Of a stretch of DNA of 64,000 nucleotides, positions 52,059 to 61,160 are shown in pieces (position 1 is the first letter of the stretch; the number at the start of each line of letters is the position of its first letter). Below the pieces are notes generated by a model. That model worked only from the letters and a program-made list of their open reading frames with translations, was not told the origin of the DNA and did not search any database. The translations under genes were made by a program, and so were the position numbers. The stretch is from Bog-756 sp963701325 (GTDB lineage: Bacteria; Actinomycetota; Acidimicrobiia; Acidimicrobiales; RAAP-2), in contig OY969604.1 of assembly GCA_963701325.1 (NCBI GenBank), forward strand, positions 1,054,001 through 1,118,000, read 5' to 3'.

Positions 52059-52610
52059 TCAGAACCACTCCAGAGCTTTGGCCGTGAAGCTCTTGACTTC
52101 CTCGCATGTGGCATCTCGCCCTTGCCCCGAGCGCCAGGCGCCCTCATCTCGAACGCAGACAGTCAGCTCAGGTGCCTCCGCCCATCGGCACCGAATCGCC
52201 GTCACGGTCCCAGGGAGTTGCCAGCTGCCGTGCAGCTCGTGGGCGAGCTGGTGATACTGGTTTCCCTCAGAAAAGGTTGTCGCCGTCGACGACAACTTCA
52301 CCGTATCCGACCGCCGCTCGCCGTCGGCGCCCGGACAGTAGCGGAACCGGACGTACTCGTCGCCCGCGACGTCTTCTTCGTATCGAGTGTTGGTCACCTC
52401 ACCGGCGATGACCGTCGAGGTGAAGTCATACGGGTGGTCGTGGATGGGCGGCTCCCCGATGCAGACGCTCGGGTCCCAGACGTGAAGTCGGAACTCCCGC
52501 CGATCATCGAGGCGCAAGCCCATGAGCCCGATGTCCTGCATCCTCCAAGGGAACTCTTCGGCGTGTTCGAGCATCGTGAGAACTAGGGCCTTGCTCAGCA
52601 TCTCGCTCAT
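52059..52610 (-). CDS. Cupin-like protein
   Basis: A 183-residue protein with a likely double-stranded beta-helix: EPPIHDHPYDFTSTVIAGEV contains two histidines in a cupin motif 1-like position, and FSEGNQYHQLAHELHG provides later histidines. It resembles cysteine-dioxygenase/cupin-type small-molecule enzymes, but the exact family is not recognised. ATG 52610 has GGGAGGATGC close upstream. Same strand as and 65 bp before the GYW-repeat gene. Confidence 0.55.
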   Translation of the reverse strand: MSEMLSKALVLTMLEHAEEFPWRMQDIGLMGLRLDDRREFRLHVWDPSVCIGEPPIHDHPYDFTSTVIAGEVTNTRYEEDVAGDEYVRFRYCPGADGERRSDTVKLSSTATTFSEGNQYHQLAHELHGSWQLPGTVTAIRCRWAEAPELTVCVRDEGAWRSGQGRDATCEEVKSFTAKALEWF

Positions 52611-53049
52611 GCATCCTCCCCGTACGCCACTGGACGACTTGCCCAGCCAGCAAATCACATCATTGTCATTCGCCTAGGTCAAGGCGTCAGCTAGCGCAGC
52701 CACAAGCGAGGCTTTTGCGGCTTGTCCGCACGCCACGTCGTGCCGGGGTCGGACCTCCGCTCCTTCATCGCATGGGTTCGGGCACACAGGTTCCGGAGCA
52801 CTGCCTCGCAATTGCACAGAGGTAAAGCTGGACCTTGTCGGGATCGGCGTGTCCGGGTCGGTGTTTGGCGAGCCATCCTTGGGTTCGCTCGAACGTGTGC
52901 CCACCGGCCGGTCGATCGGGTGGAGGACGCACTGATCCGAACCGGTCGTGGGCGGTTGGCTATGAGCAAACGGAGCTGCCGCCACGAAGAAGATCCAGCC
53001 CGTAGTCAGTGACTGGGCGATCGAGACGCAAGCGTGAGGCGCCCTGCCG
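52611..53049. other. Gap with no convincing gene
   Basis: About 440 bases between the cupin-like gene and the SDR cluster. Overlapping frames of about 90-100 codons exist on both strands, but none has a start signal or recognisable family features. Confidence 0.4.
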
Positions 53050-53793
53050 TCAGGATGTCACTGAACCGCCGTTGATCCCAACCGTCTGACCGGTGACCCA
53101 GCTGGCGCCGTCCGAGGCCAGCCACACGCATGCGGCAGCCACATCCTCTGGCATCCCGATCCTGCCGACCGGGATCGACTTCGCGAGGGTCTCGGTGACC
53201 GAAGGGTCGGGAACCGCCATCAGGCCGATCGCCAGCGAGTTTGCCGTTACTCCCCGGCGCGCCACTTCGAGGGCCAATGTCCGGGTGAAGGAGATCCCGG
53301 CGCCCTTCCCTGCGCTGTAGGCAGAGACTCCGATTGCGACCCCCGCGGTCCCGGCACCCGAGGAGATGGTGATCACACGCCCCCAGCCCCGGTCGCACAT
53401 CCCGGGCACGACGGCGTGGCAGCAGTGCAACACTCCGTAGAGATTCACCCTGATCGGGCCCTCCCAGGCGGAAGGGAGCATGGTCACGAACGGCTGGAGG
53501 ACCATCGACTCATTGCCGCCGTTGCCCGCGTTGTTGACCAGGATGTCCACGGGACCTACATGCTCGAGTGCTGCCGTGACCGATTCCAGATCGGTGACGT
53601 CGAACACCACGGCGTTGGCCAGTCCACCGGCCGCTGAGATCTCTTCGACGACACGCTCCGCCCGGTCCGATCGCACATCGTTCACCAGCACGGAGGCGCC
53701 CTGTGCTGCAAAGGCATGAGCGATGCCCCTGCCTACGTTCTGACCCGATCCCGTGACGAGGGCGGTCCGACCCGTGAGGTCGAACTGTGTCAT
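53050..53793 (-). CDS. Short-chain dehydrogenase/reductase, last gene of the MarR operon
   Basis: A 247-residue SDR with TGSGQNVG in the cofactor loop, NNAG, a SSGAGT serine region and YSAGK as the catalytic motif, ending WVTGQTVGINGG. Overlaps the neighbouring SDR by four bases, so the two are coupled. Similar to FabG-like/hydroxyacyl-CoA dehydrogenase SDRs; likely acts on a CoA-bound or free hydroxy intermediate. Confidence 0.9.
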   Translation of the reverse strand: MTQFDLTGRTALVTGSGQNVGRGIAHAFAAQGASVLVNDVRSDRAERVVEEISAAGGLANAVVFDVTDLESVTAALEHVGPVDILVNNAGNGGNESMVLQPFVTMLPSAWEGPIRVNLYGVLHCCHAVVPGMCDRGWGRVITISSGAGTAGVAIGVSAYSAGKGAGISFTRTLALEVARRGVTANSLAIGLMAVPDPSVTETLAKSIPVGRIGMPEDVAAACVWLASDGASWVTGQTVGINGGSVTS

Positions 53794-54644
53794 CGTCCGC
53801 CCCGACCCTGTCCGCTGCCGTCCATCGGCTGCCCGTCGAGATCATGGACGTCGATTCCGAGTTCGGCGATCAGGTCGAGGCTCACGTGTGACATTCCCGT
53901 CCGAGCAGCTGGGCACGCACACAGGACCGTCAGCGCTTCCACCATCTCCTCCATGGACTCGATCTGGTCAGCGGTGAGCGTGGTTCCCACCAGGAACTCT
54001 GCCCCCTCACTCAGTACCGCCGAACGCGGTTCGACCGTGTTGATGCGCACGCCGGTGCCCGCGCATTCGGCACCAAGAGCGTTGGTCACGCGGTTGAGTG
54101 CAGCCTTGGATGCCCCGTAGATGCCGGTCGAGGAACCCAGCGAGCCCGGCGTGAACGGCAGGGCCGACGGACGGGCGGTTGCGCTCGAAACGTTGACGAT
54201 CCAGCCCTCACGCCGTCCGATCATCCCGGGCAGCACCGCCTGGATCAAGTCCATGGGCGCGTGCACATTGACCTCGAAGATCAGCATCCTGCGCTTGAGC
54301 GGAAAGTCGATCAGAGGCTGGTAGATGGCGGCGGCCGCGTTGTTGACCAGGATGTCCACCGGGCGTCCGAGTAGCTCCATCGCCCGCGACACGATCGTCG
54401 ACCGGTCGTCGGCGTCGCTCAGATCGGCGCTGACCACGTGGACCTGACCGTCAAACTGCCGCAGGCCGTCAGCCGTCTCCCGTAGCGAGCCCGGAAGTGT
54501 CGGGTGTTTGTCGAGAGTCCTCGCCGTGATCACGATATCGGCACCTTCTGCGGCCAGACGTCGTGCGGTCGCCGCCCCGATCCCGCGGCTCGCCCCGGTC
54601 ACGATCGCGCTGCGCCCTTCGAATCGGCGGATCGTCGAACGCAT
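53790..54644 (-). CDS. Short-chain dehydrogenase/reductase with long C-terminus
   Basis: A 284-residue SDR with TGASRGIG near residue 15, NNAA, NVSSATAR serine region and YGASK. Residues after the SDR core (MVEALTVLCACPAARTGMSH and on) extend beyond the usual 250 residues. Start ATG 54644 with CGGGAG upstream. Coupled to the next SDR and preceded by the amidohydrolase gene in the same operon. Confidence 0.88.
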   Translation of the reverse strand: MRSTIRRFEGRSAIVTGASRGIGAATARRLAAEGADIVITARTLDKHPTLPGSLRETADGLRQFDGQVHVVSADLSDADDRSTIVSRAMELLGRPVDILVNNAAAAIYQPLIDFPLKRRMLIFEVNVHAPMDLIQAVLPGMIGRREGWIVNVSSATARPSALPFTPGSLGSSTGIYGASKAALNRVTNALGAECAGTGVRINTVEPRSAVLSEGAEFLVGTTLTADQIESMEEMVEALTVLCACPAARTGMSHVSLDLIAELGIDVHDLDGQPMDGSGQGRGGR

Positions 54645-54696
54645 CACGGCTCCCGTCGCGGGCCGACGATCAGGCGGCACACCCACGGGACAGCGA

Positions 54697-55911
54697 TCAC
54701 GCCCGGGTGAACGCCGGTGATCGGTTCCCCTCGGGAATGCCCTCGTAGGGGACTGCTAGTTCGCCGATCGTCGGGCCGACTCTGTCGGCGATCGGCCGGA
54801 GGCGATCAATGTCGAATCCGTAGAGTGCAGCGGCGTTCTCACTGAGGACCCGACGCAGGTCATCAGCCGCGGCCCCTGCGAAGGCACGACGCAGTCCTTC
54901 GCGTGTTTCGGGATACGTCGACTCGTCGTGGGGATAGTCGCTACCCCACATGAACCGGTCCGCCTCCATGTCGAAGCGCGCTGCGGCCTCCATCGGGGAG
55001 GGAAAGCTGACACCGACCCAGCAGTTCCGTCGGAAGTATTCGCTCGGGGCCAGTGGCAGCACCTCGTCCGCGTCGTACTTGAGCTCACCGATGCGACCGA
55101 CCCGCGCCATCTGACGGTGGTACGAATCGAGATTGGCCAGCATGGGGGCGATCCAGGACGCGCCCTGCTCGGTCAGGACGAACCGCAGTTCGGGGAACCG
55201 CTCGAACGCCCCTCCCACGATCATCTGCATCACCTGGCGCCGTGAGAAGAACGGGTTCTCGGCGATCCACAGGAGCTTTGCCGCCGGGTACGGGCCGTAG
55301 TCGGGCATCCCGCCACCCCCGGAGTGAGAGTTCACCACGACCCCGAGCTCCTGGCACACCGCCCAGAGTGGGTCGTAGTCAGGGGCATAGAGGGGCTTCA
55401 GGTGCTTCATGTCGTCCGGGATGGGATGGACGAGAATGCCTCCGCGGAGTCCGTGCTCGTGACACCACCTGACATCCGCGATCGTGTCGTCGAGGTCGTT
55501 CAGGAAGATCTGCCCGATACCGGCCCGGCGATCCGCGTACTCACTGCACCAGTCCGCGAGCCACCGGTTGTGAGCCCGGACGCCGGCGAGCCGTAATTCG
55601 TAGTCGTCCGGTGTCGGAGGACGGGCGATGACAGCCCCGGTGGGGAAGAACGGGGGGATCGTGTTGGGGAAGATGACTTCGGCCACGACGCCGTCGCTCT
55701 CGAGCTCGGAGAGCCGCCGCTCCTGGTTCCAGTTGCGGTCCTTGTTGCCAGTCGTCAGGTCCTTGAACGGATTCGAGTACTTCGCCCGCCATGCATCGAA
55801 CCGGTCCAGGTACTCGGACTCCAGGTAGGTGCGGTACTGGTCGTGGTTCCCGCCGGCGTGAGCGTCGGCCGAGATGAGTACCAGATGTTCGCCGTTCTCT
55901 TGTTCGCTCAT
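54697..55911 (-). CDS. Amidohydrolase-2 family metal-dependent hydrolase
   Basis: A 404-residue TIM-barrel protein. Metal-site segments are ISADAHAGG at the N-terminus, VVNSHSGGGG in the middle and FMWGSDYPHDES near the C-terminus with the catalytic Asp, as in ACMSD-type decarboxylases and related hydrolases. It probably cleaves or decarboxylates a pathway intermediate. Overlaps the DegT-like gene by four bases (ATGA). A divergent paralogue is encoded two genes upstream. Confidence 0.88.
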   Translation of the reverse strand: MSEQENGEHLVLISADAHAGGNHDQYRTYLESEYLDRFDAWRAKYSNPFKDLTTGNKDRNWNQERRLSELESDGVVAEVIFPNTIPPFFPTGAVIARPPTPDDYELRLAGVRAHNRWLADWCSEYADRRAGIGQIFLNDLDDTIADVRWCHEHGLRGGILVHPIPDDMKHLKPLYAPDYDPLWAVCQELGVVVNSHSGGGGMPDYGPYPAAKLLWIAENPFFSRRQVMQMIVGGAFERFPELRFVLTEQGASWIAPMLANLDSYHRQMARVGRIGELKYDADEVLPLAPSEYFRRNCWVGVSFPSPMEAAARFDMEADRFMWGSDYPHDESTYPETREGLRRAFAGAAADDLRRVLSENAAALYGFDIDRLRPIADRVGPTIGELAVPYEGIPEGNRSPAFTRA

Positions 55912-57119
55912 TGCAGGAACGCTTTCGCTGTCGTCCAGATGTAGTCCACGTCGTCGTCATCGAGGCCCTGGTTCGAGGGGAGCACGAGGCCCTGGCGCAT
56001 CACACGATCGGCATTGGGGAGCCCTCCCTCTGGGAGCCTCCACTCGACTGCTGCGAATGCCGGCTGGCGGGTGACGTTGCCGGTCCACACCATTCGGGTG
56101 TCGACACCGTTGCGCTCCATGTGCTCCTGGAACTCGGAGCGTCGGACCCCGGAATCGGACTGGATGATCACCGGGAACATGTGCCATGCGGTGTCGACTT
56201 CCTCTGTCGTCCGGGGGAGATCGAACACATCCGGGCGCTGCGAGAACCGCTCGACGAGCCGATCGAAGTTTCGCTTTCGCCTGGCCAGGTTCCCGGGGAG
56301 CTTCTCCAACTGCACCATGCCGAACGCGGCAGACAGTTCCGAGGGCTCGAAGTTCCAGCCCACCTCGTCGAAGATGAAGAGGTTGTCGTACTCGAGATCG
56401 CCGTCGATCTCAGAGAAGAACCGTGAGCCGCTTCCCTTCTGGGAACCGAAGAACTGGACCTCCGAGCGTCGACCCCAACGACGGAGAAGCAGACACCGAT
56501 CGGCCAGATCTGGGTCGTCGACGCAAACCATGCCTCCGGTGCCGGCGGCAGTAATGATGTGGCTGAGCGCGAACGACGTGACCGAGATGTCCGAGCGGAG
56601 TCCGGTGGGCGTCCCACGCAGCGTCGTTCCCAGGGCATCGCACGAATCCTCGATCACCCGAAGGTCGTGCCGGTCGGCGATTCCGCGGATCACGTCCCAG
56701 TCAGGGGCGTTTCCGATGAGGTCGGGGACGAGGATGGCGCGAGTTCGGGGCCCGATCATCGGCTCGATGGCACCCACGTCGACGTTGAACGTGTCGGGTT
56801 CCACGTCGACGAGGACCGGGACGATGCCGGAACGGACCAGGGGGGCGATGTCGGTCGAGAAGGTCAGCGCCGAGGTGACCACTTCGTCACCCGGCTCGAG
56901 GCCGAGCAGTTCCACGGCGAGGAAGAGCGCCGACGATCCCGAGTTGCACATGATGCCCCGGCGTTTGCCGAACAATTCGGCGATCCCTTGTTCGAAGGCA
57001 CGCACGTTCTTGCCGATCCGGAGTGACTGCGAGCCCCCGCGCAGGACATCGACCACGGCCTCGATCTCCCGGTCGTCGTGAACGCTCCCGGCGTACGGGA
57101 TGCGGCGCGGGTCCGTCAT
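55908..57119 (-). CDS. DegT/DnrJ/EryC1-family PLP protein with His in place of the catalytic Lys
   Basis: A 403-residue fold-type I PLP enzyme of the sugar aminotransferase family: GSSALFLAVELLGL for the phosphate-binding region, and VIEDSCDALG with the pyridine-nitrogen Asp. The lysine that normally forms the internal aldimine is His187 (SFALSHIITAAGTGGM). The same Lys-to-His change is known in the deoxysugar 3-dehydrases ColD and E1, which use PLP for dehydration, so this may be a dehydrase and not an aminotransferase. The Fe-S cysteines of E1 are not seen. Its place between two amidohydrolase genes in a catabolic operon is unusual for either family. Confidence 0.85.
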   Translation of the reverse strand: MTDPRRIPYAGSVHDDREIEAVVDVLRGGSQSLRIGKNVRAFEQGIAELFGKRRGIMCNSGSSALFLAVELLGLEPGDEVVTSALTFSTDIAPLVRSGIVPVLVDVEPDTFNVDVGAIEPMIGPRTRAILVPDLIGNAPDWDVIRGIADRHDLRVIEDSCDALGTTLRGTPTGLRSDISVTSFALSHIITAAGTGGMVCVDDPDLADRCLLLRRWGRRSEVQFFGSQKGSGSRFFSEIDGDLEYDNLFIFDEVGWNFEPSELSAAFGMVQLEKLPGNLARRKRNFDRLVERFSQRPDVFDLPRTTEEVDTAWHMFPVIIQSDSGVRRSEFQEHMERNGVDTRMVWTGNVTRQPAFAAVEWRLPEGGLPNADRVMRQGLVLPSNQGLDDDDVDYIWTTAKAFLQ

Positions 57120-57985
57120 GACTTCACCTCCATGCCGAAGACGCGCTCGGCGTTCTCCCGCAGGAATGGGCGCCACACGTGGTCACGAAACGGGACGCCT
57201 GGCATCTCGGTGAAGATCCGGTCGAGGCTGAGACCCATCGGAAAGTAGCCGGCGTACATGATCTTGTCTGCGCCGCGAGAGTTGGCGTAGTCGATGATCG
57301 CCTTGGGGTAGTACTTCGGGGCGAACGCAGACGTCATGTAGTACAGGCCCGGCCATTTGAGCATGAGCTTGACGGCGAGGTCCTCCCACGGCTCGGCTCC
57401 GTGCCGCATCACGATCCGTAGCTCCGGGAAGTCGTAACACACCTGGTCGAAGTGCATCACGTGCTGGCAGTCGGACGGGACACGCGGCCCCGCGATGCCG
57501 GCGTTGGCCACGACCGGGATGTCGAGATCGATGCAGGTCTGATAGGTGGGGTAGTACCGCCGATCGCTCACGGGGACCTGCGGGTTGCAGCCGGCGGGGA
57601 ACGTCGTCACCGCCTTGATGCCATGCTTGGCGTGCGCATCGCGGATGCGCTGCACCGCCTTGCCGATTTCGTTCGGGTCCACCTCGAGACTGGTGACGAA
57701 GCGCGTCGGATGGCGCTCCAGCGCCGAGCGAGTGGACTGGTTACCGAGGCCGACCATCCCCACCGCCACAGCGTTCCGATCCATGGCCTCGACCGTCTCC
57801 TCGACCGGATCATGCCCTTCGTCGAGGTGGTTCGGTACGTCCTTGAACATGTACTCGGCAGGAAACGCCATCGTCTGGCTCTCGTCGTCCTTGGCCATTG
57901 CCCTGAGGTTGTCGTAGTGGCGCTCGGCATTCCGGCTCGGGAAGCCGATCATCAGGTCGATCGCTCCGACGTCCGTCGGGTACAT
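57116..57985 (-). CDS. Amidohydrolase-2-like protein lacking canonical metal ligands
   Basis: A 289-residue TIM-barrel protein of the amidohydrolase-2 family by overall pattern (DVGAIDLMIGFPSRN, TRFVTSLEVDPNEIGKAVQR, FPELRIVMRHGAEPWEDLA, FLRENAERVFGM). Where active members have DxHxH and GSDYP, this one has DVGAID and YAGYFPMG, so the metal site looks lost or changed. It may be a non-catalytic partner of the amidohydrolase encoded two genes downstream. Start overlaps the marR stop by one base. Confidence 0.8.
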   Translation of the reverse strand: MYPTDVGAIDLMIGFPSRNAERHYDNLRAMAKDDESQTMAFPAEYMFKDVPNHLDEGHDPVEETVEAMDRNAVAVGMVGLGNQSTRSALERHPTRFVTSLEVDPNEIGKAVQRIRDAHAKHGIKAVTTFPAGCNPQVPVSDRRYYPTYQTCIDLDIPVVANAGIAGPRVPSDCQHVMHFDQVCYDFPELRIVMRHGAEPWEDLAVKLMLKWPGLYYMTSAFAPKYYPKAIIDYANSRGADKIMYAGYFPMGLSLDRIFTEMPGVPFRDHVWRPFLRENAERVFGMEVKS

Positions 57986-58482
57986 CAGGAGGCCAGCTCG
58001 TCGAGCGAGGAGCGGAACGGAACGCTGCGAAGTCCCTCGACGAACCTCGGCAGAAGGAGGGCCAGCTGTTCTCGATCCTCGATCGGCCATTCGGACAGGA
58101 CGTCGGACATGTGATTCTCGCCGACGGCGCTGAGTCTCTGTCGGACGGCCGCTCCTCGGGTAGTGACCGTCACGACGACGACGCGCCCGTCATCCTCGTC
58201 CTTGGTCCGGGTGACCAGTCCGTCCTCCTCCAGCTGGCGCACTTGGCGACCAGCTGCAGCCGGGTCCATCTGGGTGATCCTGGCGAGTTCACCCATCGGA
58301 AGGTCACCATCCTCTTGGAGCCGGCGTAAGAGGAGATATCCCTGCTGGGTGATCATCACGCCGGCTGCTGCGCACCGGCGGGCGTGCACTTTGCGGCTCG
58401 CGTAGAGACGGAGAAGCTGCTCGAGGGCGCGTTCGATCGCTGCGAGCTCGCCGCCCGCGGGTTCGTGCGTGTTGGTCGCCAT
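57985..58482 (-). CDS. MarR-family transcriptional regulator
   Basis: A 165-residue winged-helix regulator: recognition helix in LPMGELARITQMDPAAAGRQ, wing DGLVTRTKDEDDGRVVVVTV. First gene of an operon of six overlapping or nearly adjacent genes (two amidohydrolase-like, DegT-like, two SDRs). Its promoter puts the transcript start on the ATG (leaderless). Likely represses its own operon until a pathway compound, often a phenolic or CoA thioester for MarR proteins, is present. Confidence 0.9.
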   Translation of the reverse strand: MATNTHEPAGGELAAIERALEQLLRLYASRKVHARRCAAAGVMITQQGYLLLRRLQEDGDLPMGELARITQMDPAAAGRQVRQLEEDGLVTRTKDEDDGRVVVVTVTTRGAAVRQRLSAVGENHMSDVLSEWPIEDREQLALLLPRFVEGLRSVPFRSSLDELAS

Positions 58483-58488
58483 GAGAGC

Positions 58489-58517
58489 AGCGTAAAATAG
58501 TTGTAGGACTCAGTCAA
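58489..58517 (-). promoter_or_regulatory. Leaderless promoter of the marR operon
   Basis: On the minus strand: TTGACT (58517-58512), exactly 17 bp, then TACGCT (58494-58489), then six bases to the ATG at 58482. The spacing implies initiation on the start codon. GTTG-N11-CAAC spans part of the promoter and could be the MarR operator. Confidence 0.75.
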
Positions 58518-58606
58518 CCAGTCTCTCCCCGGGACTCGCAGTCCGGATAGCCGGCCCGACCGTCGAGCGTCCGGCGCACGTCCGGCTCGATCAGCACTGG
58601 AGAAGG

Positions 58607-59830
58607 TCAGCGTTCGGCCCGACGAAATGGCTGGTTGCGAGCGGGATCGGGTTCCCGGGGCAGTCCGAGGACGCGCTCACCGATGATGTTCCTCTGCACC
58701 TGATCGGTTCCGCCACCGATCCGGACCGCCCACTGGGAGAGGAACTGCTGCTGCCAGTACCCACCATCTGGCGCTCCTTCGATCCCGAGCATCCCCGATG
58801 CGCCCTCGAGTGAGAGGGCGAGATCGGAGAGCGCGGCGGTGTGTTGGGAGTAACTGAGCTTCATGACCGAGCTCTCGGATCCGGGTGGGAGACCTCGGCT
58901 GAGGGATGTCTGGACCCGGAGACCAAGGAAGCGCAGCAGTTCGAACCGGATGTAGGCCGCGGCCAGGTCCTGGCGGTGGACCGGATCGGTCGACTGCCCG
59001 GTGGAGCGTGCCAGGGCCTGCAGGTCTTCGAACCGGACGCCTTGGCCACCGCCGATCAGGGCGCGCTCGCTCTGGAGTGTGGTGTGGGTTACTCGCCATC
59101 CCCCGTCGACCGGGCCGACGACCTGTGAGGACGGGATCCGGACGTCGGTCAGGAACACCTCGTTGAAGTGCGCCACTCCGTCGATCTGCCGGAGCGGTCG
59201 GATGTCGATACCGGAGCTGGACATGTCGACGAGGAAGAACGTGATGCCCTTGTGCTTCGCGACGTCGGGATCGGTCCGGGCCAACAGGATCGCCCAATCG
59301 CTGTGGTGCGCGAGCGAGGTCCAGACCTTCTGCCCATTGACGACCCAAGTGCCATCAACGAGCTCCGCGCGTGTCCGGAGACCTGCGAGATCCGAGCCCG
59401 CCCCTGGCTCGCTGAACAGCTGGCACCAGACCTCGTCACCACTCAGGATCGCCTGAAGGTGGCTGGACTTCTGCTCGTCGGTACCCCACTCCACCAGGGT
59501 GGGACCAACCATCCCGACCCCAACGGACAGCGCACCTGTACCGACCTCGAAACGGGCCATCTCCTGGTTGAAGATCGCCTGTTCGATCGCGGTCCCGCCC
59601 CGGCCGCCGTACTGGGTCGGCCAGGTGATGCCTGCCCAGCCACCGTCAAAGAGTTTGTGCTGCCACTCCTTGCAGGCGCGCACGTGTTCGAGCTGCGCCT
59701 GCGGCGATGCGTCACGCCACTTGCGCCTGGTCGCCAGCGTTCCGGCATCACGTGGAGGAGCGTTCTGCTCGAGCCACGTGCGCGCCGCTTTGCGTACCGA
59801 TGCTTCCTTGGGAGTGTCGTCGAAGTCCAC
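58607..59830 (-). CDS. Acyl-CoA dehydrogenase
   Basis: A 407-residue FAD enzyme of the acyl-CoA dehydrogenase family: the signature WCQLFSEPGAGSDLAGLRTR, KVWTSLAHHSDWAILLARTD, and a C-terminal RIGGGTDQVQRNIIGERVLG that binds FAD/CoA. Close in style to the actinobacterial FadE proteins used on steroid or branched side chains. Starts one codon after the P450 gene (59830/59831), so the two form an operon. It introduces an alpha-beta double bond into an acyl-CoA. Confidence 0.92.
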   Translation of the reverse strand: MDFDDTPKEASVRKAARTWLEQNAPPRDAGTLATRRKWRDASPQAQLEHVRACKEWQHKLFDGGWAGITWPTQYGGRGGTAIEQAIFNQEMARFEVGTGALSVGVGMVGPTLVEWGTDEQKSSHLQAILSGDEVWCQLFSEPGAGSDLAGLRTRAELVDGTWVVNGQKVWTSLAHHSDWAILLARTDPDVAKHKGITFFLVDMSSSGIDIRPLRQIDGVAHFNEVFLTDVRIPSSQVVGPVDGGWRVTHTTLQSERALIGGGQGVRFEDLQALARSTGQSTDPVHRQDLAAAYIRFELLRFLGLRVQTSLSRGLPPGSESSVMKLSYSQHTAALSDLALSLEGASGMLGIEGAPDGGYWQQQFLSQWAVRIGGGTDQVQRNIIGERVLGLPREPDPARNQPFRRAER

Positions 59831-61054
59831 CTAGTTTCCTCGCAACCGAGCAGCGACGGGGAGGTGCTTGATGCCTCCGACGAAGTTGGCCTGGGCGAAT
59901 TCGGGCTCCCCGTCGAGAGCGATCTCGTCGACGGCAGCGAGAAGCTTGGGGAGGATGGTGCGGATTTCACGCCGGGCAAAGGTCGAGCCCAAGCAGAAGT
60001 GCTCGCCGCCGCCGAAGGCGATGGTCCGGTTTGCGTTGGGCCGGGTGATGTCGAACGCCATGGAGTCGGCGAACATCCGCTCGTCGCGGTTGGCCGACGG
60101 GTACGAGAGCAGCAAGCGATCGCCAGCGGGGATCTGCACGCCCGACAGGACGGTCGGCTCGGTCAGGTAGCGCAGGAAGTGCCGTACCGGCGACGTCCAC
60201 CGGATCATTTCGTCGGTGGCGTTAGCCACCAGTGCCGGATCGCGCTGAAGCGCAGCCACCTGCCCGGGGTGACGTAACAGTGCCTCGAGACCGCCCGAGA
60301 GCGCGAACGACGTGGTGTCGTGGCCCGCGGTGGCCACGATGATGAAGTACCACATGGTGGCGTGGCGGTCCATGGGGCAGCCGGCCACAGTGCCATTAGC
60401 GATCACAGTGGCCAGGTCGTCGGCCGGTCGGGCGCGGCGCTCGTCGGCCAGAGAGGCGAAGTACTCCTCGAACTCCGCGATGGTTCCGGTGACCATGGCG
60501 AAGGGATCAGTGAGCTCGCCGAGGTACTCGGGGTCCGCCGCGCCGAACAGACCCTGGGTGAGGCGCAGCATCGTACTCTCGTCCTCCTCGGGAACCCCGA
60601 AGATGCTCATGATCACCCGCAAGGTGTACGGGACGGCGATGTCTTGCGCAAAGTCACAGTGGCCGTCCATGGCACGGAACACGGTCACGTAGTGGTCGGC
60701 GATGGCGTCGATGGCGGCCTGGCGCTGGGCGACAATTCGCGGCCGGAACCACTCGTTGGCAAGTGCCCGGTGCTCCCGATGCTCCTCGTCGTCCATGTGG
60801 ATGAGCGTCTTGGGCTCCACCCCCATGGCTCCGAGCATCTCGAATTGGATGTCGGGGCCCAGCACCGAGTTGCGGGTGTTGCGAAACCGGTCGTTCTGGC
60901 GGGACACGGTGAAGACGTCGTCGTAGCGAGTGACGGCCCAGAACGGGGTGTAGCCCTCGGCTTCGACCCGCAAAACCGGGTCGTGGGTTCTCAGATCGGC
61001 CACCACTGCGTGCCACGACTCCTGGTCGGCGTAGGCGACCGGGTCGATGAACAT
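59831..61054 (-). CDS. Cytochrome P450 (third in window)
   Basis: A 407-residue bacterial P450: I-helix ATAGHDTTS, ExxR in DEMIRW, heme loop FGGGEHFCLGSTFAR with Cys near 354, preceded by PSANRDERMF. Similar in pattern to CYP124/125/142-type enzymes that hydroxylate terminal methyl groups of lipids and sterol side chains, though the family cannot be fixed by eye. Operon with the acyl-CoA dehydrogenase downstream is consistent with omega-oxidation followed by beta-oxidation. A T-arm-bounded repeat unit lies 107-232 bp upstream. Confidence 0.92.
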   Translation of the reverse strand: MFIDPVAYADQESWHAVVADLRTHDPVLRVEAEGYTPFWAVTRYDDVFTVSRQNDRFRNTRNSVLGPDIQFEMLGAMGVEPKTLIHMDDEEHREHRALANEWFRPRIVAQRQAAIDAIADHYVTVFRAMDGHCDFAQDIAVPYTLRVIMSIFGVPEEDESTMLRLTQGLFGAADPEYLGELTDPFAMVTGTIAEFEEYFASLADERRARPADDLATVIANGTVAGCPMDRHATMWYFIIVATAGHDTTSFALSGGLEALLRHPGQVAALQRDPALVANATDEMIRWTSPVRHFLRYLTEPTVLSGVQIPAGDRLLLSYPSANRDERMFADSMAFDITRPNANRTIAFGGGEHFCLGSTFARREIRTILPKLLAAVDEIALDGEPEFAQANFVGGIKHLPVAARLRGN

Positions 61055-61160
61055 CGTTCCCCGGGGATCGGATACTTGGGTGATGGTCCTTCACTCCTTC
61101 GCTCGTCTTCGCCGCGGGGTCACCGTTCGGATCGAGACCGGAACAGGGCGACCAATCTGT

